From: Nitrospirota bacterium
Lineage (GTDB): Bacteria > Nitrospirota > Nitrospiria > Nitrospirales > Nitrospiraceae
Direction of reading: 5' to 3'
DNA: 64,000 nucleotides
Assembly (NCBI GenBank): GCA_013388555.1
Contig: JACAFD010000068.1
Coordinates: forward strand, 1-64,000
Part shown: in pieces, positions 26,333 through 35,398 of the stretch
Layout of the letters: every line of letters starts with the position of its first letter
Position numbering within the stretch: position 1 is the stretch's first letter
Notes under the pieces: model-generated
Database searches by the model: none
What the model was told of the DNA's origin: nothing
What the model saw: only the letters and a program-made list of their open reading frames with translations
Program-made: the position numbers and the translations under genes

Positions 26333-28993
26333 ACCTCATCAATTGACATGGTTCGCCTGACGATCGACGGCATTTCCATCTCGGTGCCCAAAGGCACGCT
26401 GGTGATCGAAGCCGCTCGCCAGGCCGGCGTGATGATTCCGCATTTCTGCTACCATCCGAAACTCAAGCCGGATGCGAACTGTCGCATGTGTCTGGTCGAA
26501 ATCGAAAGAGTGCGAAAACTCCAGACCTCGTGCAGTACCGTGGCAACCGAAGGCATGGCGGTTCGGACGGCCACGACGGTCGTGAACGACGCCCACAAGT
26601 CGGTACTCGAATTCATTCTGGCAAATCATCCGCTGGATTGCCCGGTCTGTGACCAAGGCGGTCGGTGCGACCTCCAGGACTTTTCCCATCAATACACCGC
26701 CACCAGCCGATTTACCGAGACTAAGCGTATTTTCCAGAAGGAATATTTCAGCCCCCTGATCGAAACGCAGATGAACCGTTGCGTGCAATGTTTGCGTTGC
26801 GTCCGCTACTGCGACGAGGTCATGGACGTGAAGGCCCTTGCTCCGATCGGACGAGGCACGATGACCGAGATCAAGTCCTTCGGCAATCATCCCCTGGACT
26901 GTGAATTCTGCGGCGGCTGCGTGCAGATCTGTCCGGTCGGCGCCATCACCAGCCGGCTCTCGATGTATGAATACCGTCCCTGGATGCTCAAACGCGCCGA
27001 CACGATCTGCATGTTTTGCGGCGACGGTTGCCAGATCACGGTCCAAACCAAGGACCAGCAGTTGATCGAGGTCAACAGCGCCCACGGCGGAGGCCGGAAC
27101 AACGGCGACCTCTGCGCGCGAGGCTACTTTGGATTTCATGCGACAAGCCATCCCGACCGAGTGACTCATCCGTTGATCAGACGGAACGGTGTGCTGGTCG
27201 AAGCCACGTGGGAAGAGGCCCTGGAGTTTGTGGCCGAACACACCAACCGGCTTAAGCTGGCGCATGGCCCGCAGGCCTTCGGTGGACTGATTTCCGGCCG
27301 CTGTACCAACGAAGAACTCTATCTGTTTCAGAAGTTCATGCGCCTGACGATCGGAACCAATAACCTGGATAGCAGCGCCAGGTACGGCCATATCAACGGG
27401 ATACAGGCGATGCGACGAGTGCAAGGCACGCATCGCTGGACCCTGTCGTTTGAAGACATTGTGCAGGCGGACGTGCTCCTCCTGGTCGGCACGAACATCA
27501 CCGAAGCCAATCCGATTACGGGACTTAAAGTGAAAGAAGCCGTCAAGAAACACGAGGCGACATTATTGACGATCGAGGCGCTCCAGCCTGCGGTTGGCAC
27601 GATCAGCAACATTGCCAATTTGTCTCAGCAACATTTCTGCGTCGCGCCGGCCCAGTTCGCCGCAGCCGTTCTGGGCCTGCTGAAGGCTGTTGTTGAAGGA
27701 GATCATGTCGATAGCACCATTCGGGAACGGGCGCCGGACTACGTCTCGGCCATCCGTCAGGCGGTCCAGCAGATCGCGTGGGAAGATCTGGCCCTGAGCA
27801 CAGGAATATCACGGGAATCGTTCGTTCAGATGGCCGTTTCTTTGGTTGGAGGCCGCCGTGTCGTCGTGCTGGCCGGCCAGATCCTGTTGCGCAACCTAGG
27901 CGGCTACGGCATGTGTCTCAATCTCCTTGACCTGCTCCTCCTCTCCGGAAAGTTGACCGCAACGGGCTGCGGCTTCGCCCCATTGGCGGAAGAGAATAAC
28001 GATCAAGGGGCACTTGAAATGGGAGCGGTTGCAGAATTGCTGCCGGGCGCGCGTGACCTCACTGATCAAGACGCGCGGGCTCAGATGACCCGTGCTTGGA
28101 AAGAGGAGCTCCCCCTGGTACCGGGAGGCACGCTGGTCGAGATGATCGATCGGGCAAGCGCCGGGACCATCAAGAGTCTCTTCGTCGTCGGAGAGAATCC
28201 TGTCGGGAGCCTCCCTCCCCAGCTCAGAGTCAAAGAGGCGCTGGGTCAACTCGACCTTCTTGTTTGCCAGGAACTATTTCTCACAGAAACTGCCGCGCTC
28301 GCCCATGTGGTGCTCCCCGCAGCTTCCGCCATGGAAAAAGCCGGGACCTTCACCAATACCGAGGGCCATGTCCAGGCCGTTCGCCCCGCGATCGACCCGG
28401 TGGGTGACAGCCGCCCGGACTGGGAAATCCTGTCGGCGTTTTCAGTCTTTATCGGCGCCCCGTTGGAATATGGAGAGGCAAAAGAAATTCTCAAAGAGAT
28501 CCGGTCAGTGATTCCCGGCTATGGATCGCTCGGCCCATCGCCGACTACTCCCACAGGGGATCCGGCGGCAATCAACCGATACGTCACCGAGGGATATCGC
28601 CGCGACGTGGCGGTTCGGTATACTCTGCCTGCGCGAACCCTGCGTCAGGAGGGAACGGTCCAGCTTGGACTGGTCCAAAGCCTGTTTCATTCAGGAAAAC
28701 TGTCGACCCATTCGAAGGGACTGCTGCAGATCGAACCGAGCGGGTTCTTGCGGATGAATCCCCTGGATGCCGCCCGATTCGCTCTCGTCGCGGGGGATCG
28801 AGTCCGCCTCTCGAACAACCGTGGCTCATTCACGACCACGGTGAAAGTGTTCGATCGGGTGCCCGAGGGGTTGGCCTGGTTTCCGGATCACTTCGCGCAG
28901 GAGGCCCTACAGCTCTTCGACTGTGTTATCGATCCGGACACGAAAGTCCCATCCTTTCGGACGGCGACTGTGTCCGTGATGAAAGCCACGTGA
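26327..28993 (+). CDS. nuoG: NADH-quinone oxidoreductase subunit G (molybdopterin oxidoreductase fold)
   Basis: 888 aa from ATG 26327, which lies in the repeat; ATG 26348 (MVRLTIDG) is an equally plausible start. N1b [2Fe-2S] region (CYHPKLKPDANCRMC), HxxxC N5 motif (HPLDCPVCDQGGRC), [4Fe-4S] motifs CVQCLRCVRYC and CEFCGGCVQICPVGA, then CMFCGDGCQ...DLCARG, matching the extra N7 cluster found in part of the family. A long molybdopterin-type domain follows (ENPVGSLP, VVLPAASAMEKAGTFTNTEG). Peripheral arm scaffold. Confidence 0.97.
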   Translation: MTTSSIDMVRLTIDGISISVPKGTLVIEAARQAGVMIPHFCYHPKLKPDANCRMCLVEIERVRKLQTSCSTVATEGMAVRTATTVVNDAHKSVLEFILANHPLDCPVCDQGGRCDLQDFSHQYTATSRFTETKRIFQKEYFSPLIETQMNRCVQCLRCVRYCDEVMDVKALAPIGRGTMTEIKSFGNHPLDCEFCGGCVQICPVGAITSRLSMYEYRPWMLKRADTICMFCGDGCQITVQTKDQQLIEVNSAHGGGRNNGDLCARGYFGFHATSHPDRVTHPLIRRNGVLVEATWEEALEFVAEHTNRLKLAHGPQAFGGLISGRCTNEELYLFQKFMRLTIGTNNLDSSARYGHINGIQAMRRVQGTHRWTLSFEDIVQADVLLLVGTNITEANPITGLKVKEAVKKHEATLLTIEALQPAVGTISNIANLSQQHFCVAPAQFAAAVLGLLKAVVEGDHVDSTIRERAPDYVSAIRQAVQQIAWEDLALSTGISRESFVQMAVSLVGGRRVVVLAGQILLRNLGGYGMCLNLLDLLLLSGKLTATGCGFAPLAEENNDQGALEMGAVAELLPGARDLTDQDARAQMTRAWKEELPLVPGGTLVEMIDRASAGTIKSLFVVGENPVGSLPPQLRVKEALGQLDLLVCQELFLTETAALAHVVLPAASAMEKAGTFTNTEGHVQAVRPAIDPVGDSRPDWEILSAFSVFIGAPLEYGEAKEILKEIRSVIPGYGSLGPSPTTPTGDPAAINRYVTEGYRRDVAVRYTLPARTLRQEGTVQLGLVQSLFHSGKLSTHSKGLLQIEPSGFLRMNPLDAARFALVAGDRVRLSNNRGSFTTTVKVFDRVPEGLAWFPDHFAQEALQLFDCVIDPDTKVPSFRTATVSVMKAT

Positions 28994-29042
28994 ACGGACT
29001 ACACCCAATTGTATTATTCACTTATCATCCGGGAGTGCTGCA

Positions 29043-30134
29043 GTGACTGAACTAAGCTTGCGACTTGCAGTTTCGTTCGTCCAGATACTGGCGGAGGTGA
29101 GCCTCGTGATGTTGACCGTCGCGATCATGACTCTGGCCGAGCGGAAGGTGCTTGGCTGGATGCAGGATCGTATGGGCCCGATGGAAGTCGGTCCTTACGG
29201 AATCCTCCAACCGCTTGCCGACGGCGTCAAATTGTTTTTCAAGGAGGACATTGTACCGGCCGGCGCAAACAAGGCCATGTTCGCCCTCGCGCCGATGCTG
29301 ACCATGGTTGTCTCCCTGATCGGATTCGCCGTCATCCCTTTTGGCCCGGACATCACGCTGAACATTCATGGACTCACGATCAAACCGTTTGTCATCGCTG
29401 ACATCAACATCGGGATCTTGTACATCCTGGCGATTGCCTCAATCGGCGCTTACGGAATTATCCTGGGAGGCTGGTCCTCCAACAGTAAGTATTCATTGCT
29501 GGGAGGCTTGCGTTCCGCAGCCCAGGTTATCAGCTACGAGTTGAACGTCGGGCTGGCCATCGTCGGCGTCCTGCTGTTGTCCGGGTCTTTAAGCCTCGTC
29601 GAGATTACGGAAGCACAATCAGGCGGCTTCTGGCATTGGTTCATCTGGGGAGCGCGCCCTGATGGATTCTTTCCGATCCATACACAGATCTTTGCCTTTG
29701 TCGTGTTCCTCATTTCTGGCGTGGCTGAAACCAATCGTATTACGTTCGATCTGCCGGAGGCCGAAAGCGAACTGGTGGCGGGATTCTTCACCGAGTATAG
29801 CGGTATGAAGTTCGCCTTCTTCGTCAGCGCGGAATACGCGAGCATGGTTCTCGTATCCTGCGTTGCTGCGTCGCTGTTCTTGGGTGGCTGGAATGCTCCC
29901 TATCCCGGCACGATCTTTGAGTATATCGGCCTAGAACAGCTGGCTTGGATAGAGCACATCGTCTGGTTTGCGGGGAAAGTCTATTTTTTCCTCTTTGTCT
30001 TTATCTGGTTACGTGCCACCTTGCCTCGGCTGCGCTATGATCAATTGATGCGGTTCGGCTGGAAAGTTCTATTGCCGATTGCCTTGGCTAACATCATCAT
30101 TACGGCCATCACCGTGTATCTCTTTCCGCGGTGA
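29043..30134 (+). CDS. nuoH: NADH-quinone oxidoreductase subunit H
   Basis: 363 aa with about eight transmembrane segments. AERKVLGWMQDRMGPMEVGPYGILQPLADGVKLFFKED and VAETNRITFDLPEAESELVAGFFTEYSGMKFAFF are quinone-site signatures. The 49-bp nuoG-nuoH junction is an exception without word repeats; GGGAGTGCTGCA precedes the start. Confidence 0.98.
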   Translation: MTELSLRLAVSFVQILAEVSLVMLTVAIMTLAERKVLGWMQDRMGPMEVGPYGILQPLADGVKLFFKEDIVPAGANKAMFALAPMLTMVVSLIGFAVIPFGPDITLNIHGLTIKPFVIADINIGILYILAIASIGAYGIILGGWSSNSKYSLLGGLRSAAQVISYELNVGLAIVGVLLLSGSLSLVEITEAQSGGFWHWFIWGARPDGFFPIHTQIFAFVVFLISGVAETNRITFDLPEAESELVAGFFTEYSGMKFAFFVSAEYASMVLVSCVAASLFLGGWNAPYPGTIFEYIGLEQLAWIEHIVWFAGKVYFFLFVFIWLRATLPRLRYDQLMRFGWKVLLPIALANIIITAITVYLFPR

Positions 30135-30155
30135 AGCAAGGTTTATGTAACAGGG

Positions 30156-30189
30156 CAACCAAACAAACAAGACAGACCAGACAAACATG
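30156..30189. repeat. Word repeat family D (9-base words), nuoH-nuoI junction
   Basis: CAACCAAAC AAACAAGAC AGACCAGAC AAACATGAC: nonamers in period 9, the last containing the nuoI ATG (30187). No opposite arm. Confidence 0.65.
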
Positions 30190-30726
30190 ACTTTCAAGGC
30201 GTGGATCAAGACCATTACGTTTTACGAGCTCGCCGTCGGGATGAAAGCGACGATGTCGCATCTCCTGCATTACAAGCCGATCACCATGCAATACCCGCAT
30301 GAAAAACGGATATTGCCCGATAACTACCGTGGGATGCTTTCCTTGTTGCGATACGACGACGGAACAGAAAAATGTGTCGGCTGCGATCTGTGCGAAGCCG
30401 CCTGCCCATCGCGTGTCATCCGTGTGGTCAGCGCGGAAGTACCCGGCGAACCGACGAAACGCTACGCAAAGGAATATTACATGGATATGACACGCTGCCT
30501 GTTTTGCGGGCTGTGTGTCGATGCCTGTCCGGTCGACGCTCTCGGCATGACGCGCGAATACGAGTGGTCGGTGTACGACAAGCGGCAATTGCACCTCAAC
30601 AAGGAACAATTGCTCGCCATCGGCGACCGGTCGTTTCCGGTTCGCGAGAAGCAGTTGGAACTCCAGCACCCGAACGTGGCGTTTTTCAACGTCGCGTTCA
30701 AGCACCTGCCGCAAAAACCTGACTGA
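30187..30726 (+). CDS. nuoI: NADH-quinone oxidoreductase subunit I
   Basis: 179 aa. Two [4Fe-4S] motifs, CVGCDLCEAACPSRVI and CLFCGLCVDACPVDAL (clusters N6a/N6b), with a short amphipathic N-terminus. The start ATG sits in the last family D word. Links NuoG to the quinone module. Confidence 0.97.
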   Translation: MTFKAWIKTITFYELAVGMKATMSHLLHYKPITMQYPHEKRILPDNYRGMLSLLRYDDGTEKCVGCDLCEAACPSRVIRVVSAEVPGEPTKRYAKEYYMDMTRCLFCGLCVDACPVDALGMTREYEWSVYDKRQLHLNKEQLLAIGDRSFPVREKQLELQHPNVAFFNVAFKHLPQKPD

Positions 30727-30746
30727 ATCGCCCGCGCCTGACTACT

Positions 30747-30828
30747 GCGCGAACTGGCGAGACGGGTGAGAAATGCGCGACAGGCAGAATCGGGGCTTGT
30801 CGCGCGTGCCAGAGCTAGCGACAGAGAA
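30747..30828. repeat. Word hairpin family C (9-base words), nuoI-nuoJ junction
   Basis: Left arm GCGAACTG GCGAGACGG GTGAGAAAT GCGCGACAG; the right arm is weaker (CTTGTCGCG CGTGCCAGA GCTAGCGAC). Confidence 0.7.
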
Positions 30829-30839
30829 GGACATGGGTG

Positions 30840-31355
30840 ATGGAACAAGTATTCTTTTTCTATTTTGCTGTTGTGATTGCGGCCACATCGGTGCTCGTCG
30901 TCGCGTTGCGCAATCCTATTTATAGCACGCTGGCGTTGTTGATCATGTTTTTCCACGTGGCGGGGCTCTATGTCACGCTTCACGCGGAATTCCTCGCTGC
31001 CGTTCAAATCATCGTCTACGCCGGCGCCATCTTGGTCCTCTACCTCTTCGTCGTCATGTTGCTGAACCTGAAACAGGATGTCCGCTACCATCGGCAATGG
31101 CCCATGGCCGCGGCGGTGGGCGTAATCCTGGTTATCGAGGCTGTCGTGCTCACGGCGATGAAGGGCTGGACGACCCCTGCCGTGGCAGCGGGCACAGAAA
31201 CCGCAATCGCTGGTGCAGGCAATACCGAGGCCATCGGAGACGTACTCTATACCACCTATTTGTTTCCTTTCGAGGTGGCGTCCGTGATCCTGCTGGTAGC
31301 GATGATCGGAGCGATCATTCTTGCTAAGAAAGACATCGGAGAACGTGAAGCGTGA
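30840..31355 (+). CDS. nuoJ: NADH-quinone oxidoreductase subunit J
   Basis: 171 aa, five transmembrane segments. ATG 30840 (a GTG directly before it is possible), with AGAAGGAC upstream. VALRNPIYSTLALLIMFFHVAGLYVTLHAEFLAAVQIIVYAGAI... is the conserved TM3 pi-bulge region. The final codons (REA, stop) run into the next word repeat. Confidence 0.97.
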   Translation: MEQVFFFYFAVVIAATSVLVVALRNPIYSTLALLIMFFHVAGLYVTLHAEFLAAVQIIVYAGAILVLYLFVVMLLNLKQDVRYHRQWPMAAAVGVILVIEAVVLTAMKGWTTPAVAAGTETAIAGAGNTEAIGDVLYTTYLFPFEVASVILLVAMIGAIILAKKDIGEREA

Positions 31356-31440
31356 ATCGGTATTCGTTCAACGCGTCAAATCGGCTTCTGTTTATTGATT
31401 GTCATCGTTTCACGTTTCGCGTTTCACGTTTCACGAGGCA
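31343..31440. repeat. Word hairpin family B (7-base words), nuoJ-nuoK junction
   Basis: Left arm ACGTGAA GCGTGAA; right arm CGTTTCA CGTTTCG CGTTTCA CGTTTCA CG. It covers the nuoJ stop and reaches 3 bp before the nuoK ATG; if translated, it would give the spurious N-terminal extension HVSRFTFH. Confidence 0.85.
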
Positions 31441-31443
31441 CCG

Positions 31444-31746
31444 ATGATCCCTCTGTCGTACTACTTGATCCTGAGCGGCATCATGTTCCTGACGGGAGTC
31501 ATCGGGGTGCTCCTTCGCCGGAATATCATCATCATCTTGCTGTCGGTCGAATTGATGTTGAATGCGACAAACATTAATTTTGTCGCCTTTTCGCAATACT
31601 TCCACAATGTGGCAGGACAGGTCTTCGTCTTCTTTACCCTCACCGTCGCTGCGGCAGAGGTCGCGGTCGGATTGGCCATCATCATTGCCTTGTATCGGGC
31701 CAAATCCACCATCAACATCGACGAATTTCAACTGCTGAAATGGTAG
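31444..31746 (+). CDS. nuoK: NADH-quinone oxidoreductase subunit K
   Basis: 100 aa, three transmembrane helices, usual NuoK length. Start ATG 31444 ([12 protein letters not shown]); an ATG at 31399 lies in the word repeat. Conserved Glu of the proton channel in [17 protein letters not shown] and [11 protein letters not shown]. Confidence 0.97.
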   Translation: MIPLSYYLILSGIMFLTGVIGVLLRRNIIIILLSVELMLNATNINFVAFSQYFHNVAGQVFVFFTLTVAAAEVAVGLAIIIALYRAKSTINIDEFQLLKW

Positions 31747-31756
31747 AGGAGAGGAT

Positions 31757-31855
31757 GTCAACGGTCATTGGTCAACAGTCTTTGGTGAGGGAATATGGCT
31801 CTAGTCCGCTTTTTCTCCGTGACCCAATGACCAGTGACTATTGACCGCCTATGAC
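31757..31855. repeat. Word hairpin family A, nuoK-nuoL junction
   Basis: Left arm GTCAACG GTCATTG GTCAACA GTC; right arm TGACCCAA TGACCAG TGACTAT TGACCGC, then the nuoL start ATGAC. Confidence 0.85.
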
Positions 31856-33749
31856 GTACGCACTGATTCCACTGCTTCCCTTCGCCGCTTTCCTGATTCT
31901 CGGGATTTTCGGACATTGGATCAAGGACAAGGCCCACCTCGTTGCCGTTCCAGCCGTTGTCGTATCGTGGTTGCTCGCGCTCATGGTCTTCTTCGATGTA
32001 GCCGGCGGCCACCAGACGAGCTTCCCTCTCTACACCTGGCTGACCTCGGGTCTCCTCGATATTCACATCGGTTTCTCCATCGACCGGCTCACCGCTGTTA
32101 TGCTGCTTCTCGTCACGACCGTGAGTTCACTCGTCCATATCTATACCATCGGATACATGCATGGAGATTCCGGCTACGCGCGATTTTTCAGCTATATCGC
32201 TCTCTTCACCTTCTCGATGCTGATGTTAGTAATGGCGGACAACCTGCTTCAACTCTTCATTTTCTGGGAAGCAGTCGGGCTCTGTTCCTATTTGCTCATT
32301 GGCCACTGGTACGATCGTCCCGCTGCTTGCTCCGCTGCGACGAAGGCCTTCATCGTCAACCGCGTCGGCGACTTCGGCTTTATGCTCGGGCTGCTGCTGG
32401 TCTGGTACAGCTTTGGATCGCTCGACTATTCAGAAATGTTTGTCCTTGCGCATGAGTCTGCAGGCGAAGTCATCAATGTCCTCGGTCCGTTTGGAGGAAC
32501 CTGGGACATCTCCGTGCTCACACTCATCTGTGTCTTATTGTTTACCGGCGCAGTCGGCAAATCGGCTCAGGTGCCGCTCCACGTCTGGCTGCCGGATGCG
32601 ATGGAAGGCCCCACCCCCATCTCGGCGCTCATTCATGCTGCGACGATGGTCACCGCCGGGGTGTTCATGGTCGCGCGATTGGCCCCCCTCTACAATCTCT
32701 CTTCTACCGCCATGACGCTTGTGGCGATCACGGGCGGAGTCACCATGGTCGTCGGGGCGACCATCGCCTTGACCCAGACCGATATCAAGCGCGTTGTCGC
32801 CTATTCGACCGTCAGCCAGCTCGGCTACATGATCATGGCCTGCGGTCTCGGTGCCTATGCCGCCGGCATGTACCATCTCCTGACACACGGCGCCTTCAAG
32901 GCCCTGCTGTTTCTCGGTTGCGGGTCCGTCATCATCGCTCTGCATCACGAACAGGATATGCGGCGCATGGGCGGGCTGAAACACAAATTGCCGATTACCT
33001 ATTGGACGTTCGTGGTGGGCTCGCTCGCCCTGGCAGGATTCCCCCTGACATCAGGATTCTTCAGCAAGGACCATCTGCTCGTTTCGGCCTGGTCGGCGGG
33101 ACCCCTCGGTCAGGTCCTGACCGCGCTCGGCCTCGTGACGGCGCTGATGACGGCGTTCTACAGTTTCCGCCTGGTCTTCGTGACATTCTGGGGTCCCTCG
33201 CATGTCGATCCTCATCATGCCGATCACGTCCACGAACCATCGAACACGATGACCCTGCCGCTGATTGTCTTGGCTATATTCAGCATCCTTACAGGTTATC
33301 TTGGCATTCCGGAGTTTCTTGACCCCATGTTCGAAACGGGCGCCGGCGAGGCTGCTCACGGTGGGGAAGCCTCCACCGGTATCATGGCGTTGGCCACCGG
33401 GATGGGATTGCTCGGAATCGCCGGCGCCTATTATGTCTATGTACTCAAGCCGGCCCTGCCGGATCGACTGGCTCGACAATGGCAATCGTTGTATCGGGCT
33501 TCTCTGAACAAATGGTATGTCGACGAGGTCTATGACCGGACGATCGTCCGCCCCACCTTTGCCGGCGCAACTGGACTGTGGAAGCGCGTAGATGTGAACG
33601 TGATCGACGGCGCAGTGAACGGCGTGGCTCGCGCGATTGCCTGGGGAGGGTGGCTCTTGAGGCTCACGCAAAGCGGACAAGCACAACATTATGCGCTCGG
33701 GATGGCGCTTGGGGCCATGGTTCTTTTTACGCTGTACTTTTTCCTGTAA
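31851..33749 (+). CDS. nuoL: NADH-quinone oxidoreductase subunit L
   Basis: 632 aa, antiporter-like subunit with many transmembrane helices. FSYIALFTFSMLMLVMADNLLQLFIFWEAVGLCSYLLIG carries the TM5 Glu; KSAQVPLHVWLPDAMEGPTPISALIHAATMVTAGVF holds the TM7 Lys region. The C-terminal lateral helix region is present. Start ATG 31851 directly follows the word repeat, with no ribosome site. Confidence 0.98.
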   Translation: MTYALIPLLPFAAFLILGIFGHWIKDKAHLVAVPAVVVSWLLALMVFFDVAGGHQTSFPLYTWLTSGLLDIHIGFSIDRLTAVMLLLVTTVSSLVHIYTIGYMHGDSGYARFFSYIALFTFSMLMLVMADNLLQLFIFWEAVGLCSYLLIGHWYDRPAACSAATKAFIVNRVGDFGFMLGLLLVWYSFGSLDYSEMFVLAHESAGEVINVLGPFGGTWDISVLTLICVLLFTGAVGKSAQVPLHVWLPDAMEGPTPISALIHAATMVTAGVFMVARLAPLYNLSSTAMTLVAITGGVTMVVGATIALTQTDIKRVVAYSTVSQLGYMIMACGLGAYAAGMYHLLTHGAFKALLFLGCGSVIIALHHEQDMRRMGGLKHKLPITYWTFVVGSLALAGFPLTSGFFSKDHLLVSAWSAGPLGQVLTALGLVTALMTAFYSFRLVFVTFWGPSHVDPHHADHVHEPSNTMTLPLIVLAIFSILTGYLGIPEFLDPMFETGAGEAAHGGEASTGIMALATGMGLLGIAGAYYVYVLKPALPDRLARQWQSLYRASLNKWYVDEVYDRTIVRPTFAGATGLWKRVDVNVIDGAVNGVARAIAWGGWLLRLTQSGQAQHYALGMALGAMVLFTLYFFL

Positions 33750-33754
33750 GGAGC

Positions 33755-33844
33755 GTCAGTCGTCAATCGTCATTCGTCAATGGGAGCAACGAACAGCTGT
33801 TCTCTTGCCGATGACAATTGACTCGTGACCGGTGATCAATGACT
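33755..33844. repeat. Word hairpin family A, nuoL-nuoM junction
   Basis: Left arm GTCAGTC GTCAATC GTCATTC GTCAATG; spacer; right arm TGACAAT TGACTCG TGACCGG TGATCAA TGACT. The nuoM ATG is the ATG of the last word. Confidence 0.85.
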
Positions 33845-35398
33845 AGTTCCTTTCCCTGGCTTTCGCTTCTCCTCGCCCTCCCCCTTGTGGGAGCCGTCGC
33901 GATGTCTTTCGTGACGGAATCGACCGCTCGATGGATTGCGCTGGTCGCCACTCTAGCCGATCTCTGCGTCGCCCTCCCGCTCTGGTGGCTCTTCGATCCA
34001 CAGACCAGTCAGATGCAGTTCACCGAACATGTCGCCTGGATTACATCTCCTCCCATTTACTACAGTCTGGGGCTCGATGGAATCAGTCTCCCCTTGGTGC
34101 TGATGACCGTCGGGATCATGCCCCTCTGTGTCTTGGCGTCATGGAATGCGGTTACCACCAGAGTCCAAGGCTTCATGGCGATGGTGCTTGTCATGGAAAC
34201 GACCATGGTGGGGGTATTTGTCGCGCTGGACTTCGTCCTGTTCTATGTCTTTTGGGAAGCCATGTTGATTCCAATGTACCTTCTCATCGGCGTCTGGGGT
34301 GGTGCCAACCGACTCTATGCGGCCATCAAGTTCTTTCTGTACACCCTCGCAGGAAGTATGCTCCTGCTCGTGGCCATCCTCGTCCTGTACTATTATGGCG
34401 GGCACACGTTCGACATCCTCGCCTTAAGCCAAGGCACCTACCCTGCTTCATTGCAAACGTGGATTTTTCTGGCGTTCTTCGCCGCCTTTGCGGTGAAGGT
34501 CCCCATGTTTCCATTTCACACCTGGCTTCCGGATGCCCACGTCGAAGCTCCAACAGCCGGCAGCGTCATCCTCGCCAGCATTCTGCTGAAAATGGGCGCG
34601 TATGGATTCCTGCGATTCAGTTTGCCGATGCTGCCGGATGCCAGTCGTATGTTTACACCCGTCATGGTTGTCCTCTCCATCATCGCGATCATCTACGGCG
34701 CGTATATGGCGCTGGCCCAGGTCGATCTCAAAAAACTGATCGCCTATTCAAGTGTGAGTCACATGGGGTTTGTGACCCTGGGTCTGTTTGTCTTGAACCA
34801 ACAGGGTATCGAAGGCGCTGTTCTCCAAATGGTCAACCATGGGATTACGACAGGCGGGCTGTTCCTCTGCGTCGGCATTATCTATGAGCGCACCCACAGC
34901 CGGTTGATTGCCGACAATGTCGGATTGGCGTCACCGATGCCGCAGTATGCAACCCTGCTGGTGATATTCGCCCTGTCTTCGCTCGGTCTTCCCGGCACCA
35001 ATAGTTTTGTCGGAGAATTCCTCGTGCTCGTCGGCACCTTCTCCTGGAGCAAGATCGCAACAGCCGTGGCGTCGTTGGGCATCATTCTCGCCGCCACATA
35101 TCTCCTGTGGATGGTCCAGCGGGTGGTGTTCGGGGTTCCGACCCCGCACCACCTTCCGAAGCTCAGAGACCTCAACCCACGGGAGCTCGCCACCCTCGTG
35201 CCGTTAGTCCTGTTGATATTTTGGATTGGGCTCTATCCGAATCCTCTCATGAGCCGGATGCACCAGAGCGTGACCAACACCATTGCCTCCATGTCACGTG
35301 AGAAGGTAGCACCGACTGCCCACCCCTCTGCAGGTGTGATAACGCCCTTGCTGGTGGACAGCGAAGAGCCGCTGGAGATCCAAGGCGGATCGCGATGA
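33839..35398 (+). CDS. nuoM: NADH-quinone oxidoreductase subunit M
   Basis: 519 aa, antiporter-like subunit. VLFYVFWEAMLIPMYLLIG (TM5 Glu) and VPMFPFHTWLPDAHVEAPTAGSVILASILLKMGAYG are typical. One NuoM only, so this is the canonical 14-subunit type, not the double-M variant known from some nitrite oxidisers. The stop overlaps the nuoN ATG (ATGA). Confidence 0.98.
   Translation: MTSSFPWLSLLLALPLVGAVAMSFVTESTARWIALVATLADLCVALPLWWLFDPQTSQMQFTEHVAWITSPPIYYSLGLDGISLPLVLMTVGIMPLCVLASWNAVTTRVQGFMAMVLVMETTMVGVFVALDFVLFYVFWEAMLIPMYLLIGVWGGANRLYAAIKFFLYTLAGSMLLLVAILVLYYYGGHTFDILALSQGTYPASLQTWIFLAFFAAFAVKVPMFPFHTWLPDAHVEAPTAGSVILASILLKMGAYGFLRFSLPMLPDASRMFTPVMVVLSIIAIIYGAYMALAQVDLKKLIAYSSVSHMGFVTLGLFVLNQQGIEGAVLQMVNHGITTGGLFLCVGIIYERTHSRLIADNVGLASPMPQYATLLVIFALSSLGLPGTNSFVGEFLVLVGTFSWSKIATAVASLGIILAATYLLWMVQRVVFGVPTPHHLPKLRDLNPRELATLVPLVLLIFWIGLYPNPLMSRMHQSVTNTIASMSREKVAPTAHPSAGVITPLLVDSEEPLEIQGGSR

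Noticed and set aside
26339-27553. A 404-codon minus-strand frame opposite nuoG
   Set aside because: Shadow of a GC-rich coding strand; nuoG motifs are unambiguous.
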